The notes under the pieces: model-generated
What the model was told of the DNA's origin: nothing
Databases searched by the model: none
The model's input: only the letters and a program-made list of their open reading frames with translations
Assembly: GCA_947259005.1 (NCBI GenBank)
Contig: CAMYKP010000009.1
Coordinates: forward strand, 124,001 to 188,000
Length of the DNA stretch: 64,000 nt
Source of the DNA: an uncultured Parasphingopyxis sp.
Lineage (GTDB): Bacteria > Pseudomonadota > Alphaproteobacteria > Sphingomonadales > Sphingomonadaceae
Direction of reading: 5' to 3'
Program-made: the position numbers and the translations under genes
In this document: piece after piece, positions 1 through 10,914 of the stretch
Numbering within the stretch: position 1 is the first letter of the stretch
Layout of the letters: every line of letters begins with the position of its first letter

Positions 1-364
1 CGAGCACGACATCGCCCGGCGCTGTGATTGCCTGGGCGAGATTGGCGAGGCCTTCCTTGGAGCCGAGCGTAACGACGACTTCGCTATCGGGATCGAGATC
101 GACATCGAAGCGGCGCTTGTAATAGGCGGCCTGCGCCTTGCGGAGACCGGGAATACCCTTGGATGCCGAATAGCGGTGCGCCGTCGGATCGTTGGCGACT
201 TCGCATAATTTGTCGATCACATGCTGGGCGGGCGGGCTGTCGGGATTGCCCATGCCGAGATCGATAATATCCTCGCCGCGCGCGCGCGCCTCCGCCTTCA
301 TCGCGTTGACTTCGGCGAAAACATAGGGGGGCAGGCGGCGGATGCGGTAAAAATCTGTGTTCAT
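1..364 (-). CDS. class I/II pyridoxal-phosphate aminotransferase (N-terminal part; gene runs off the window start)
   Basis: Reverse-strand translation from ATG at 364: [53 protein letters not shown]...[24 protein letters not shown], typical aminotransferase N-terminus. Not in the ORF track because it is open at the edge. Confidence 0.88.
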   Translation of the reverse strand, partial: MNTDFYRIRRLPPYVFAEVNAMKAEARARGEDIIDLGMGNPDSPPAQHVIDKLCEVANDPTAHRYSASKGIPGLRKAQAAYYKRRFDVDLDPDSEVVVTLGSKEGLANLAQAITAPGDVVL

Positions 365-443
365 AGCCCCACCCCTATACGCAATGGATTGCCAATGTCA
401 TCGTCAATGTTGGTGGGGCAATATTACAGGAAAAGGCGTGGTT

Positions 444-806
444 ATGGCATTTTCGCTCAAAACCAAGATCACGACGCAACGGCTGGACGAAACGCGGAAC
501 TATTATGTTCGTGTCTTCGACATGGTCGTTGCCGAAGAATGGGATAGCCCGGAGGACAGGGGGGTGATCCTCGCGTTCCGGGACGGCCGGGAAGAGGCAT
601 TTCTTGAGATTTACGAAGGCGAGGCGGCGCATGACTTTTCCGGTCTCAGCCTGCAGTTCAAGACCGGAGACCTGACCGCATTTGTCGATAGCCTCGATCC
701 GGATGTGGAGCGGCGTGGGCCGGTCGAGCGGCCATGGGGATCGCATTATCTTTACCTGTCCGATCCTAATGGTGTCGCAATCATCGTTTATGAGGGCGGA
801 CTATAG
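444..806 (+). CDS. VOC/glyoxalase family protein
   Basis: MAFSLKTKITTQRLDETRNYYVRVFDMVVAEEW...GSHYLYLSDPNGVAIIVYEGGL; C-terminal 'Y..DPNG..I.vYE' VOC signature. Start moved from 357 to ATG 444. Confidence 0.8.
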   Translation: MAFSLKTKITTQRLDETRNYYVRVFDMVVAEEWDSPEDRGVILAFRDGREEAFLEIYEGEAAHDFSGLSLQFKTGDLTAFVDSLDPDVERRGPVERPWGSHYLYLSDPNGVAIIVYEGGL

Positions 807-870
807 CCGATCATGGCTTGCGCCCGTACGCGCATCGGATAGGCTGGGCCGACGCGGAGGAATCGATTGC

Positions 871-2688
871 ATGGCAGATAGCGAAGATGGCCCGATGGCC
901 GGTACCGACTTACCCAGTCTGGAGGATATGCAGCACTGGACAGCCGTGCTTGGCCGCGCGCAGCAGATGATGCTCGAACATTCGGCCAAACAGATGCAGC
1001 GCGCCGCCGAGAACAATCCAAAAGCGCTTTCTGAAACCGCCATGCCCAGTGCGGAACAGCTCCCCGCCATGTTCGCCGGTCTGTCATCCATGACGCTGAA
1101 TCCCGAACGGCTTGTTCAGGCGCAGTCCGATTTCTGGGAAGACAGTGTCAAATTATGGACGCGTTTTCTTAATCCGGGAGATGGCGAGCAGGAGGGGGAG
1201 GAGGCCCCCAAGTCCCGGGATCGCCGTTTCTCCGCCCCGCAATGGCAGAGCAATCCGATCTTCGACATGATACGCCAGAGCTATCTGATGATCTCCGATC
1301 ATATGCTGCGCAGCGTCGACACGATCGACGGGATCGATCCGAAGCAGAAGGAGCAGGCACGCTTCATGACGCAGCAGTTCGTGGATGCGATGAGCCCCAG
1401 CAATTTTGCGCTGACCAACCCCCAGGTGCTCGAAAAGGCGATCGAGACGAAGGGCGAGAGCATCCTCAAGGGTCTTGAGCATATGCTCGACGATCTCGAG
1501 CGGGGGCAGCTCACCCATACCGATCCCGACGCATTCAAGCTGGGTGAGAATATCGCGACGACGCCCGGCAAGGTCGTCAAGGAAACCCCGCTCTACCAGC
1601 TGATCCAGTATGAACCGACGACCAAGAAAGTGTTCGAAACGCCGCTGGTTATCTTTCCGCCCTGGATCAACCGTTTCTATATTCTCGACCTCAACGAAAA
1701 GAAGAGCTTCATCCGCTGGGCCGTGGCGCAGGGGATTACGGTTTTCGTCGTGTCCTGGAAATCGGCCGATTCAAGCATGGCCGACATATTGCAGGACGAT
1801 TATATCGTGCGCGGCCAGGTCGATGCGATCGACACCGTGTGCGAATTGCTCAATGTGCCCTCGGTCAATGCCATCGGCTATTGCGTGGCCGGCACAACGC
1901 TGGCCATGACGCTCGCCTATCTCGTCGCCAGGGGGGAAGCGGACAAGGTGAAGAGTGCGACCTTCTTCACCGCGCAGGTCGATTTCAGCCTGGCCGGCGA
2001 TCTCCATCTCTTCATCGACGAGACGCAGGCCAAGATGATCGAGCAGCTGACGGAGGGCGAAGGCTATCTCGATGGCCGTTACATGGCGGCGACGTTCAAC
2101 ATGCTGCGCGGCCGCGACCTGATCTGGAACTATGTCGTCAGCAACTACCTGCTGGGCGAGGATTATCCGGCGTTCGACCTGCTGCACTGGAATGGCGATA
2201 CGACAAACCTGCCGGCAAAATGGCACCGCAATTACCTGAACGATTTTTACCGCGACAATAAGCTGGTGGTGCCGGGCGCGCTCTCAGTGGACGATGTGCC
2301 GATCGATCTTAGCACCGTGGAAACGCCCGCCTATGTGCAGGCCGGGCGCGAGGATCATATCGCGCCGCCCGAAAGCGTCTGGAAGATTACCGAGCATTTC
2401 AAGGGCCCGATACGCTTTGTGCTGGCAGGGTCCGGGCATATTGCCGGGGTCGTGAATCCGCCTGACGCGAAGAAATACCAGTATTGGACGAACAAGAAAC
2501 GCACGGACACGCTCGAGGAGTTTATCGCAGGCGCGAAGGAAACGCCGGGAAGCTGGTGGCCGGACTGGCTGGGATGGCTGGAGAAACGGGCGGGCGACAA
2601 GGTCGATGCCAAGGGAGCGCGCAAGCCCGGAAAAGGGAAGCTAAAGGCGCTGGAAGACGCGCCGGGAAGCTATGTAAAGACCCGCTAG
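871..2688 (+). CDS. phaC: class I poly(3-hydroxyalkanoate) synthase
   Basis: Lipase-box-like GYCVAG (NAIGYCVAGTTLAMTLAYL), PLVIFPPWINRFYILDLNEKKSFIRWAV, AGREDHIAPPESVW, SGHIAGVVNPP. Start chosen at ATG 871. Confidence 0.95.
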   Translation: MADSEDGPMAGTDLPSLEDMQHWTAVLGRAQQMMLEHSAKQMQRAAENNPKALSETAMPSAEQLPAMFAGLSSMTLNPERLVQAQSDFWEDSVKLWTRFLNPGDGEQEGEEAPKSRDRRFSAPQWQSNPIFDMIRQSYLMISDHMLRSVDTIDGIDPKQKEQARFMTQQFVDAMSPSNFALTNPQVLEKAIETKGESILKGLEHMLDDLERGQLTHTDPDAFKLGENIATTPGKVVKETPLYQLIQYEPTTKKVFETPLVIFPPWINRFYILDLNEKKSFIRWAVAQGITVFVVSWKSADSSMADILQDDYIVRGQVDAIDTVCELLNVPSVNAIGYCVAGTTLAMTLAYLVARGEADKVKSATFFTAQVDFSLAGDLHLFIDETQAKMIEQLTEGEGYLDGRYMAATFNMLRGRDLIWNYVVSNYLLGEDYPAFDLLHWNGDTTNLPAKWHRNYLNDFYRDNKLVVPGALSVDDVPIDLSTVETPAYVQAGREDHIAPPESVWKITEHFKGPIRFVLAGSGHIAGVVNPPDAKKYQYWTNKKRTDTLEEFIAGAKETPGSWWPDWLGWLEKRAGDKVDAKGARKPGKGKLKALEDAPGSYVKTR

Positions 2689-2766
2689 CCGGGCTTTACC
2701 CCCCCCCCATATTACAGGCACAAGCATGGTGGCCGGGCGTTGCGGTGAATCGCACCCTTTGCGCGC

Positions 2767-2832
2767 TATGTTGCAGTGCACAAAAAAAGCTTGCAATTTC
2801 CGAATCTCTTCTATATTGTGCAGTGCAACATA
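2767..2832. promoter_or_regulatory. putative PhaR-type operator pair flanking the phasin promoter
   Basis: TATGTTGCAGTGCAC (2767-2781) and GTGCAGTGCAACATA (2818-2832) are inverted copies (14/15). Between them lie TTGCAA (2791-2796) and TATTGT/TATATT near 2812-2819 as candidate -35/-10. Confidence 0.55.
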
Positions 2833-2859
2833 GAGATAAATGGAAGTACGGAGTTACCA

Positions 2860-3471
2860 ATGGCTACCACGACCAAGACCGCCGCTGCCGCAAAGAAAGC
2901 GACCCCGGCCAAGAAGACTGCCGCAAAACCGGCGACAAAGAAACCAGTAGCAAAAAAGGCTGCCGGCACGACCGCAGCCACCTCGAAAGGAACGACCATG
3001 ACGAATGCAGCTGAAAAAGCACAGGAAACTGTAAAGAAAACTGCCGAAGCCGCTACCGAGCGTGCCAAGGAAATGTTCGGCGACATCAACGAACGCGCCA
3101 AGACTGCCATGGAAAAGAGCACCGAAGTTGCTCGCGAAATCGGCGAATTCAGCAAGGGCAATGTTGAAGCCGTAGTTGCTTCCGCCCGTATCGCCGCTGA
3201 AGGCACTGGCGAAATCGCTCGCGAAGCCGCCGAGTTCGGTCGCCAGCGTTTTGAAACGATGACCGGCACGATCAAGCAGGCTGCTTCCGTGAAGTCGCCG
3301 ACCGAATTCTTCCAGCTCCAGAACGATTACGCCAAAGGCGCATTCGAATCGATGGTTCAGGAAGGTTCCAAGTTGAGCGAAGCATGGCTGAAGCTTGCCG
3401 GCGAAGTTGCCGAGCCGATCTCCAACCGTTTCGCGGTTGCGGCTGACAAGGTGAAGAAGGCTGCTGCCTAA
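2860..3471 (+). CDS. phasin family protein with Lys/Ala-rich histone-like N-terminal extension
   Basis: MATTTKTAAAAKKATPAKKTAAKPATKKPVAKKAAGTT... followed by a phasin-like amphipathic helical region (AEFGRQRFETMTGTIKQAASVKSPTEFFQLQNDYAKGAFESMVQEGSKLSEAWLKLAGEVAEPISNRF); lies after phaC. Confidence 0.9.
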   Translation: MATTTKTAAAAKKATPAKKTAAKPATKKPVAKKAAGTTAATSKGTTMTNAAEKAQETVKKTAEAATERAKEMFGDINERAKTAMEKSTEVAREIGEFSKGNVEAVVASARIAAEGTGEIAREAAEFGRQRFETMTGTIKQAASVKSPTEFFQLQNDYAKGAFESMVQEGSKLSEAWLKLAGEVAEPISNRFAVAADKVKKAAA

Positions 3472-3490
3472 GCTTCCCGCCTGAATACGA

Positions 3491-3532
3491 AAAAAGGGGG
3501 CTGCTCCGCGTTTCTGCGGGGCGGCCCTTTTT
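3491..3532 (+). terminator. rho-independent terminator after phasin gene
   Basis: GGGCTGCTCCGC-GTTTCT-GCGGGGCGGCCC hairpin followed by TTTTT, preceded by AAAAA. Confidence 0.8.
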
Positions 3533-3635
3533 CGTTGGCGCGACGCGCCTCCATCCGGTTTTTACACCTGATTAGGCTTTTTACACCACAGCAACCCCTT
3601 GCTTCGCGGCCCTGCAATACGATATTCCGAGAACC

Positions 3636-3995
3636 ATGCTTCAAAGCTACGAAATTCTTGCCTCCGGCACCGATGACGATGGCGATGAGGGAACCGGCGG
3701 GTCCGGCCTCGGTGTCGCGACGCAAACGCGCACGCGCACGAAAAAGCCTTCGCCATACAAAGTGCTGATGTTGAATGACGATTTCACGCCGATGGAGTTC
3801 GTCGTGCTCGTTCTCCAGCGATTTTTCAGCATGAGCATGGACGATGCGACGCGGGTCATGCTGCAGGTTCACCAGCGCGGTGTGGGCGTATGCGGCGTGT
3901 TCAGCTATGAAGTCGCCGAGACCAAGGTCACCCAGGTGATCGATTTTGCGCGTGAGAATCAGCACCCGCTGCAATGCACGCTTGAAAAGGCCTGA
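3636..3995 (+). CDS. clpS: ATP-dependent Clp protease adaptor ClpS
   Basis: [59 protein letters not shown], canonical ClpS. Confidence 0.95.
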   Translation: MLQSYEILASGTDDDGDEGTGGSGLGVATQTRTRTKKPSPYKVLMLNDDFTPMEFVVLVLQRFFSMSMDDATRVMLQVHQRGVGVCGVFSYEVAETKVTQVIDFARENQHPLQCTLEKA

Positions 3996-4055
3996 TCCAC
4001 CAGCATGCGTTGGCGCCGGGATTGCGCGCCCGCCAAGTTTCGGTAGAAGCCTGTC

Positions 4056-5336
4056 ATGGATAGTATAGTAGTTCGCGGCGGTAACCGCCTCTCAGGAACC
4101 CTGCAGATATCCGGCGCGAAGAACGCCGTCCTCACGCTCATGCCCTGCGCATTGCTGACGGATGAAGCGCTGTGCCTCGAGAATCTGCCTCGCCTCGCCG
4201 ATGTCGACAATTTCATGCACCTGCTCAACCAGCATGGCGCGTCGACTATGCTCGAAGGCGGGCATAGTGGCGGCGGCCGCAAGATGACGGTCAAGGCGTC
4301 CTCGATCGCATCGACCGTCGCGCCCTATGATTTCGTGCGCAAGATGCGGGCATCAATCCTCGTGCTAGGGCCATTGGTGGCGCGGGCAGGGGAGGCGACC
4401 GTTTCGATGCCCGGCGGCTGTGCCATCGGAAACCGACCGATCGATCTTCATCTGAAAGCGCTTGAGGCTCTGGGCGCCGATATCGAACTGGCGGCGGGCT
4501 ACGTGAAAGCCAGCGCCCCGGATGGCGGCCTAAAGGGCGGAACGATCTCCTTCCCGATGGTATCAGTCGGCGCCACGGAAAATGCGCTGATGGCGGCGGT
4601 GCTCGCGCGCGGCGAGACGGTGATCGAGAATGCCGCCCGCGAACCGGAAATCGTCGATCTGTGCAACTGCCTTGTCGCGATGGGTGCGGAGATCGAGGAT
4701 ATCGGCAGCGACCGGCTTGTCGTTCACGGCAAGGATCGGCTGCACGGTGCAACGTACAGCGTGATGCCGGACCGGATCGAGGCAGGCAGCTATGCCTGCG
4801 CGGCCGCGATCACCGGCGGAGAACTGATGCTCAAAGGCGCCGATGCGCACGACATGGCCTCCATCCTGGCGGGCCTGCGCGATGTCGGGCTGCACGTTGA
4901 GGAGATGGACGGCGGCGTGAAGGTCAGCGCCGAGGGGCGCCTTAAACCGGCGACCATCTCGACCGCACCTTTCCCGGGTTTCCCCACCGATATGCAAGCC
5001 CAGTTCATGTCGATGCTGGCGCTTGCCGACGGCACGAGCATGTTGACGGAAACGATCTTCGAGAACCGGTACATGCATGTGCCGGAGCTGGCACGGATGG
5101 GCGCAGATATAGAGGTGCGCGGTCGCACGGCCGTGGTGAAAGGCGTGGACGAACTGGTTGGCGCCAATGTCATGGCAACCGATCTGCGCGCTTCGATGAG
5201 CCTCGTGCTTGCCGGGCTGGCGGCCAAGGGCGAAACCAAGGTGCTGCGTGTCTATCACCTAGACCGCGGTTATGAGAGCCTGGAAGACAAGCTGAGCGCT
5301 GTCGGCGCCGATATCGAGCGCGTCAGCGAAGGCTGA
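4056..5336 (+). CDS. murA: UDP-N-acetylglucosamine 1-carboxyvinyltransferase
   Basis: [35 protein letters not shown]...[23 protein letters not shown]...; full-length MurA. Confidence 0.97.
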   Translation: MDSIVVRGGNRLSGTLQISGAKNAVLTLMPCALLTDEALCLENLPRLADVDNFMHLLNQHGASTMLEGGHSGGGRKMTVKASSIASTVAPYDFVRKMRASILVLGPLVARAGEATVSMPGGCAIGNRPIDLHLKALEALGADIELAAGYVKASAPDGGLKGGTISFPMVSVGATENALMAAVLARGETVIENAAREPEIVDLCNCLVAMGAEIEDIGSDRLVVHGKDRLHGATYSVMPDRIEAGSYACAAAITGGELMLKGADAHDMASILAGLRDVGLHVEEMDGGVKVSAEGRLKPATISTAPFPGFPTDMQAQFMSMLALADGTSMLTETIFENRYMHVPELARMGADIEVRGRTAVVKGVDELVGANVMATDLRASMSLVLAGLAAKGETKVLRVYHLDRGYESLEDKLSAVGADIERVSEG

Positions 5337-5338
5337 GC

Positions 5339-6610
5339 CTAGAAAATCGTGATCAATGTGTGGATGGTCAGGCCGACCAATCCGCCAACGATCGTGCCGT
5401 TCATCCGGATATATTGAAGATCGCGGCTGACGGCATTCTCGACCCGGTCGGTAATCGTTTTCGCGTCCCAGCCCTTCACCGTGTCCGAAACCAGCTTGAC
5501 GATACTGTCGCCATAATCGGCGACCGCGCCCACTGTCGCGCGGCGGGCGAAAAGGTTGATCGCCCGCTTGAGGTCGGGATCGCTTTGCAGTGTTTCTCCC
5601 AGTTCCCTGAGCGCATCGCCGAACTTGCCATCCATCGCGCTGTCGGGGTTGCGGGCAGCCCGCAACAGGGCTTCTCTCGCCTGTTCCCATAGCCCGTCCA
5701 GCCAGTCGGCCACAGCCGGATTGTCGATCAACTCGGATTTGAACTCCTCGACCCGCGCCTGCATGTCCGGATCATGCTGGAGATCGAAGATGAGGCGGAC
5801 AAAGCCCTGATTGGCTTGATCGCGCAACGGATGATGGGGATCGCCCTCCATCTGGACGAGCAGGCGGCGCAGGCCGTTGATGATCGAGTCTGACAGCCGG
5901 TCGTCAATGGCGAGCCAGCGCATGAAATTATTGGCGCGTTCGTGGACCATCGCGCGAACGATATCTTCGTTGGAATCGAGGATATTGGCGGCCCAGCGTA
6001 CGATTCCGTCGATGACCGGAACATGCCGGTTTTCGCGCATCGCCGCCTCGAGCGACTGGCCGAGCAGGGGAGCGATATCGAGCTCGCGCAGCCGGTTGGC
6101 GATCATCGTCTTGGTTGTGCCGCCGAGCCGTTCATCGTCGAGCGATTCAAGGATCATGGCGACGAGCCGGGATGCGCCCTGGCGCATCCGGCCTTCGCCG
6201 CCCGATGGATTGGTAAGGAAGGTGCCGATTGCGCCAGCAACGTCGAACCGTTTCATGCGCCGCGCAACGATTGAGGGGGTGAGGAAATTGTCTTTCAGGA
6301 ACCATGCCAGCTGTTCGCCGATCCGGTCCTTGTTGTTGGGCACGATTGCCGTGTGCGGGATTGGAATACCCATGGGATGACGGAACAGGGCGGTGACGGC
6401 GAACCAGTCGGCAAGCCCGCCGACCATCGCGGCTTCGGCAAAGGCGCGAACAAAGCCCCAGGCCGCATGGCTGGTTTCCATATTATGGGCGAGGACGAAT
6501 ATCCCGGCCATCAGGAACAGCATGGCCGTCGCGGTGCGGCGCATCGCCTTGCCGCGATCTTCTGCCGCGCCTGGCCGGCCCATGGGCCGGGAACGGTCAG
6601 ACGATCTCAT
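5339..6610 (-). CDS. DUF445 family membrane protein
   Basis: GGLADWFAVTALFRHPMGIPIPHTAIVPNNKDRIGEQLAWFLKDNFLTP and C-terminal YIRMNGTIVGGLVGLTIHTLITIF, DUF445 hallmarks. Confidence 0.9.
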   Translation of the reverse strand: MRSSDRSRPMGRPGAAEDRGKAMRRTATAMLFLMAGIFVLAHNMETSHAAWGFVRAFAEAAMVGGLADWFAVTALFRHPMGIPIPHTAIVPNNKDRIGEQLAWFLKDNFLTPSIVARRMKRFDVAGAIGTFLTNPSGGEGRMRQGASRLVAMILESLDDERLGGTTKTMIANRLRELDIAPLLGQSLEAAMRENRHVPVIDGIVRWAANILDSNEDIVRAMVHERANNFMRWLAIDDRLSDSIINGLRRLLVQMEGDPHHPLRDQANQGFVRLIFDLQHDPDMQARVEEFKSELIDNPAVADWLDGLWEQAREALLRAARNPDSAMDGKFGDALRELGETLQSDPDLKRAINLFARRATVGAVADYGDSIVKLVSDTVKGWDAKTITDRVENAVSRDLQYIRMNGTIVGGLVGLTIHTLITIF

Positions 6611-9600
6611 TCGGCGGGCTGGATTGCCGCCTTATCCTCGTCTTCCGGCTTGTAGGTGACAAGCCGACCGAAGAAGCGCCGCATTCGTTTTTCGATACTG
6701 TCGGCGAGGCTGAAACAGGCCGGTACAATCACCAGTGTCAGCACCGTCGACAGCAACAGGCCGCCAATCACGGTCCAGCCCATCGGCGCGCGCCAGGCAC
6801 CATCGCCGGTGAGCGCCAGAGCGGTCGGCACCATGCCGGCGGTCATTGCGACCGTCGTCATGACGATCGGCTGGGCGCGCTTGTGACCGGCATCGAGAAT
6901 GGCCGTGTCTTTGTCGACGCCTTTGTCCATCTCCTCGATCGCGAAATCGACGAGCAGGATCGAGTTCTTGGCGACGATACCCAACAACATCAGCATTCCG
7001 ATGAACACCGGCATTGATAACGGTTGCCCGACCAGATGGAGCGCAATGGCACTGCCAAGCGGCGCGAGAAGCAGCGAACCCATATTGACCAGCGGCGCCA
7101 TGATCCTGCGATACAGCAGGACGAGAACGGCGAACACGAGCAGCACGCCGGAGACCACCGCGACGAGGAAGTTGAACAGCATTTCGGCCTGCCATTCTTC
7201 CTGACCAGCGACCACGCGGTCGACGCCCGGGGGCAGGTTGTCCCAGAAATCGAGACCGTTAATTTGCGTCATCGCGTCGCCCGTCACCAGCCCGGGTGCG
7301 AGATCGGCGCCGATCACGATCCGCCGGCGCTGATTGTAGCGCCGGATTTCGGTTGGACCCGAGCCGAAACCGATTTCCGCGACCAGGCGCAGCGGCACGG
7401 AGCCGCCATTTGCTGTCGCAACCGGCAGGTTTTCGATCGTCGATAGGTCTCGCCGGCTTTCTTCGGCAAGCGCGACGCGGATCGGAATCTGGCGATCGCT
7501 CAGCGAGAAGCGGGCGGCATTCTGATCGATTTCGCCCTGGGTGGCGATGCGGATCGCGCGGCTCAATTCCGAGGTCGTCACGCCGAGATCTGCCGCAAGG
7601 TCGAGACGGGGCGTGACCACGATTTCCGGACGGCGAAGATCGCCGTCGATGCGCGGGGCGATGATCGAATCCAATGTGCTCATCTGTTCAACCAGCTCAT
7701 TGGCTGCCGCTTCCAGTGCAACGGGATCGTCCCCGCCGAGCGTCATGGAGATGTCGCGACCGCTAAAGCCGCCTTGCTGGGACATGAAGGTAACGCGGGC
7801 ATCCGGGATCGCGCGCAACAACGGTGCTGTTTCGCGCTCGAACTCGGTGCTCTTGCGTTCCCGATCATCCCGCAATGTCATGAAGATGCGGCCGCTACCT
7901 GGGTCGATCCGCTGGAATGCGGTCAGCACTTCGGGCTGCTGGCGCAATATGGCCGCAACCCGGTCGGATACCTGTTCGGTCTCTGCCAGCGTCGTGCCCG
8001 GGACCATTTCGATGGTCACGCGGCTGAAATCGTCATCGGTTTCCGGCTGGAAGGTCATCGGTAGCTGGCTGAACGCCACTATGGTTGCGACCAATGCGCC
8101 ACCGCCACCAATCAATGCGGTTTTCCAGCGATGGACGAGGGACCAGCGGAGGAGCGCCATATAGCGGTCCATCATCGGGCCTTCGCCATGCTCGCGAACG
8201 CCTTCGGCTTTCAGGAAATAGGCCGAGACAAGGGGCGTTATAAGGCGCGCGACGGCGAGGCTCATCAGCACAGCGACGACGGTTGTCATCCCGAACTGGA
8301 TGAAGAACTGGCCGGAAATTCCGGGCATCAGCGCAACCGGCAGGAACACGGCGACAATCGCCATGGTTGTCGCCAGCACGGCAAGGCTGATCTCCTCGGC
8401 AGCATCGATCGACGCCTGATAGGAGGATTTGCCCATCCGCATATGCCGGACGATATTCTCGATCTCGACGATCGCGTCATCGACAAGGACACCGGCCACC
8501 AGACTGAGTGCGAGCAGGCTGATGAAATTCAGCGAGAAGCCGAACAGGTCCATGAACCAGAAAGTGGGGATGGCTGACAGCGGAATGGCGATCGCGGAAA
8601 TCAGCGTAGCGCGCCAGTCCCGCAGGAAGAAGAAGACCACGACAACGGCCAGAATTGCCCCTTCGACCAAGGCGGCCATCGCGGATTCGTAATTCTCCCT
8701 CGTATACTCAACCGATGTGAAAAGCCGGGTAAAGGTTACGCCCGGATTGGCCTCTTCGATCTGCTCGAGTACGGCTTCGGCATTGTCGTAGACGGTAACG
8801 TCGGAGGCGCCCTTGGCCCGTTCGATGCCGAAGCTCACAACCTGACGGTTGTTCATCTTCGAAAGCGAGCGCTGTTCGCCATAAAGATCGCGGACTTCGG
8901 CAATATCCGATAGTTTGACTGTCCGGCCGCCGCCAAGCGCGATATCCGTCTGGCCCAGTTCATAGGCGGTTTCCGCATTGCCGAGGACGCGCACGGACTG
9001 TTCGGAACCGGCCACTTCCGCCCGGCCGCCGGCCGCATTGAGATTGGTCGCACGCAACTGCGCATTGACCTGGCTTGCCGTGATGCCCAGCGACTGGAGT
9101 CTTGCTGGATCAAGGATCACGCGAATTTCGCGGCTCACCCCGCCGCCGCGATCAACCGCAGCCATGCCCTCTACGGACAGCAATTGACGCGCCACGGTAT
9201 TGTCGACGAACCAGCTCAGTTCCTCCAGCGTCATGTCAACATTTTCGACCGCAAAATAAGCGATCGTCCCGCCACCGTTGATCTCGACGCGCAGCACCTG
9301 GGGCTCCAGAATGCCATCCGGCAAATCGCCGCGGATCTGGGCCACCGCATTGCGGACATCGTTGACGGCGCGATCGACCGGCGTGCCGATCGTAAATTCG
9401 ACGAAAGTGCTGGAATTGCCCTCATTTACGAAGGACTGGATGGTATTAACGCCGTTGATATTGCGGACCGCAGCCTCGATCCGCTGGGTGACCTGATTTT
9501 CCATCTCGGTCGGTGCTGCACCAGGCTGCGCAACGACGATGCGAACCGCTGGGAAATCGACCTCGGGGCTGTCATTGACGTCAAGCCGCGCAAAGCTGAT

Positions 9601-9687
9601 CAGTCCGGCCAGCATCAGCCCCAGGAACAGGACGAGCGACGGCGTCGGGTTTTTAATCGCCCAGGTTGATACTGTACGGAAACTCAT
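6607..9687 (-). CDS. RND efflux transporter permease subunit (AcrB/MexB-type)
   Basis: 1026 aa with RND motifs ([54 protein letters not shown]). Confidence 0.95.
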   Translation of the reverse strand: MSFRTVSTWAIKNPTPSLVLFLGLMLAGLISFARLDVNDSPEVDFPAVRIVVAQPGAAPTEMENQVTQRIEAAVRNINGVNTIQSFVNEGNSSTFVEFTIGTPVDRAVNDVRNAVAQIRGDLPDGILEPQVLRVEINGGGTIAYFAVENVDMTLEELSWFVDNTVARQLLSVEGMAAVDRGGGVSREIRVILDPARLQSLGITASQVNAQLRATNLNAAGGRAEVAGSEQSVRVLGNAETAYELGQTDIALGGGRTVKLSDIAEVRDLYGEQRSLSKMNNRQVVSFGIERAKGASDVTVYDNAEAVLEQIEEANPGVTFTRLFTSVEYTRENYESAMAALVEGAILAVVVVFFFLRDWRATLISAIAIPLSAIPTFWFMDLFGFSLNFISLLALSLVAGVLVDDAIVEIENIVRHMRMGKSSYQASIDAAEEISLAVLATTMAIVAVFLPVALMPGISGQFFIQFGMTTVVAVLMSLAVARLITPLVSAYFLKAEGVREHGEGPMMDRYMALLRWSLVHRWKTALIGGGGALVATIVAFSQLPMTFQPETDDDFSRVTIEMVPGTTLAETEQVSDRVAAILRQQPEVLTAFQRIDPGSGRIFMTLRDDRERKSTEFERETAPLLRAIPDARVTFMSQQGGFSGRDISMTLGGDDPVALEAAANELVEQMSTLDSIIAPRIDGDLRRPEIVVTPRLDLAADLGVTTSELSRAIRIATQGEIDQNAARFSLSDRQIPIRVALAEESRRDLSTIENLPVATANGGSVPLRLVAEIGFGSGPTEIRRYNQRRRIVIGADLAPGLVTGDAMTQINGLDFWDNLPPGVDRVVAGQEEWQAEMLFNFLVAVVSGVLLVFAVLVLLYRRIMAPLVNMGSLLLAPLGSAIALHLVGQPLSMPVFIGMLMLLGIVAKNSILLVDFAIEEMDKGVDKDTAILDAGHKRAQPIVMTTVAMTAGMVPTALALTGDGAWRAPMGWTVIGGLLLSTVLTLVIVPACFSLADSIEKRMRRFFGRLVTYKPEDEDKAAIQPAE

Positions 9688-9696
9688 GGGTGGCTC

Positions 9697-10914
9697 CTAG
9701 TTGCCGCTTTCTTGAGACTGACGCTGCGGAATGACTTCGTCGCCCTCATTGAGGAATGCGCCAGCCGAGCGGACAACCCGCTCATTGCCTTGCAGGCCTT
9801 CGCGAACCGTTATCCCGGCGCTGCCGACCGCACCGATGGTGATATTGCGGCGTTCGACGATATTGCCCTCGGTGACGATATAGACGTAATTGCCCTCATC
9901 GTCGCTCTGCACAGCAGATTCCGGCAGCATCGGCGCGTCGACCGAACCGCTGACGATTTCGGCGCTGGCAAAGCCGCCCGGACGCAGGCCTTCCTGATAG
10001 GAAAGGGCGATACTCGCCGTGCCCTGACGGCTCGTCGGATCGATCGTCGGCGAAAGCTGCCAGATCTGGCCGGTATAGGTTTCGCTGGTTCCAACCGGCG
10101 TGATGGTGGCGCTTTGTCCGACGGAGAGCCGCGACAAATCGGACTCCGATACCTGTGCATTCATTTCCATCTCGCCGCCTTGCGCGAGCACGAACAGCGC
10201 GCCGCTGCCGGCACTCACGACCTGTCCCGGTTCGACATTGCGGGCGAGCACCAGGCCAGCGGAAGGAGCCCGGATCGCCAGGCGACCGGCGCGAGCGCGC
10301 AGTTCGTTAAGCTGGGCCCCGGCAACGTTGACGCGGGCGCGCGCCGCATCGCGGGTCGCCGTTTTCCGGTCGATATCCGCCTGGCTGATAAACCCGCGGG
10401 CGACCAGTTGCATGGCGCGGTCCAGCTCTGCCTGGGCAAGGGCGAGGTCGGAACGAGCGACTTCCACCTGCGCCGCAGCGGAGTTGACCTGCTGAGACTG
10501 GACCGAGCTTTCGATGGTGGCCAGCACCTGGCCCGCACCGACCCAGTCGCCTGCATCCACCAGAACGCGGGCGATCTGACCGCCTTCGCCAGCAACACCG
10601 ACAGGCATTTCCCGCCGGGCAGCCAGGGTGCCGCTAGCCGAGATCGTATTGGATATGGATTCCGATCCGGGCACGATTACGGTTACCGTCGGCAGCACCC
10701 GTTCCGGGCCGCCTTCGCCGCCGGCACCGCCGGCATTTTCACCGGCACCGCCCTGGAACATGAAATAGGCAGCGAGGATAACGAGCGCCAACACTACCGT
10801 ACCGATGATGATGAAGCGGCGCCGCTTGTCGGCCCGCCGTTCTTCGATTTCGAATTCATTCATCGGTTCGGAATCTCCGTCCGCGAAACTCTGTTCAATA
10901 TTCATATCTGCCAC
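9697..10914 (-). CDS. RND efflux periplasmic adaptor subunit (membrane fusion protein)
   Basis: Single TM anchor, GTLAARREMPVGVAGEGGQIARVLVDAGDWVGAGQVLATIES biotinyl-lipoyl-like motif, RAPSAGLVLARNVEPGQVVSAG; directly upstream of the RND permease. Confidence 0.93.
   Translation of the reverse strand: MADMNIEQSFADGDSEPMNEFEIEERRADKRRRFIIIGTVVLALVILAAYFMFQGGAGENAGGAGGEGGPERVLPTVTVIVPGSESISNTISASGTLAARREMPVGVAGEGGQIARVLVDAGDWVGAGQVLATIESSVQSQQVNSAAAQVEVARSDLALAQAELDRAMQLVARGFISQADIDRKTATRDAARARVNVAGAQLNELRARAGRLAIRAPSAGLVLARNVEPGQVVSAGSGALFVLAQGGEMEMNAQVSESDLSRLSVGQSATITPVGTSETYTGQIWQLSPTIDPTSRQGTASIALSYQEGLRPGGFASAEIVSGSVDAPMLPESAVQSDDEGNYVYIVTEGNIVERRNITIGAVGSAGITVREGLQGNERVVRSAGAFLNEGDEVIPQRQSQESGN

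Noticed and set aside
6607-10914. RND pump without an outer-membrane factor or adjacent regulator as a novel system
   Set aside because: Two-gene adaptor/permease loci that share a distant TolC-like protein are common.
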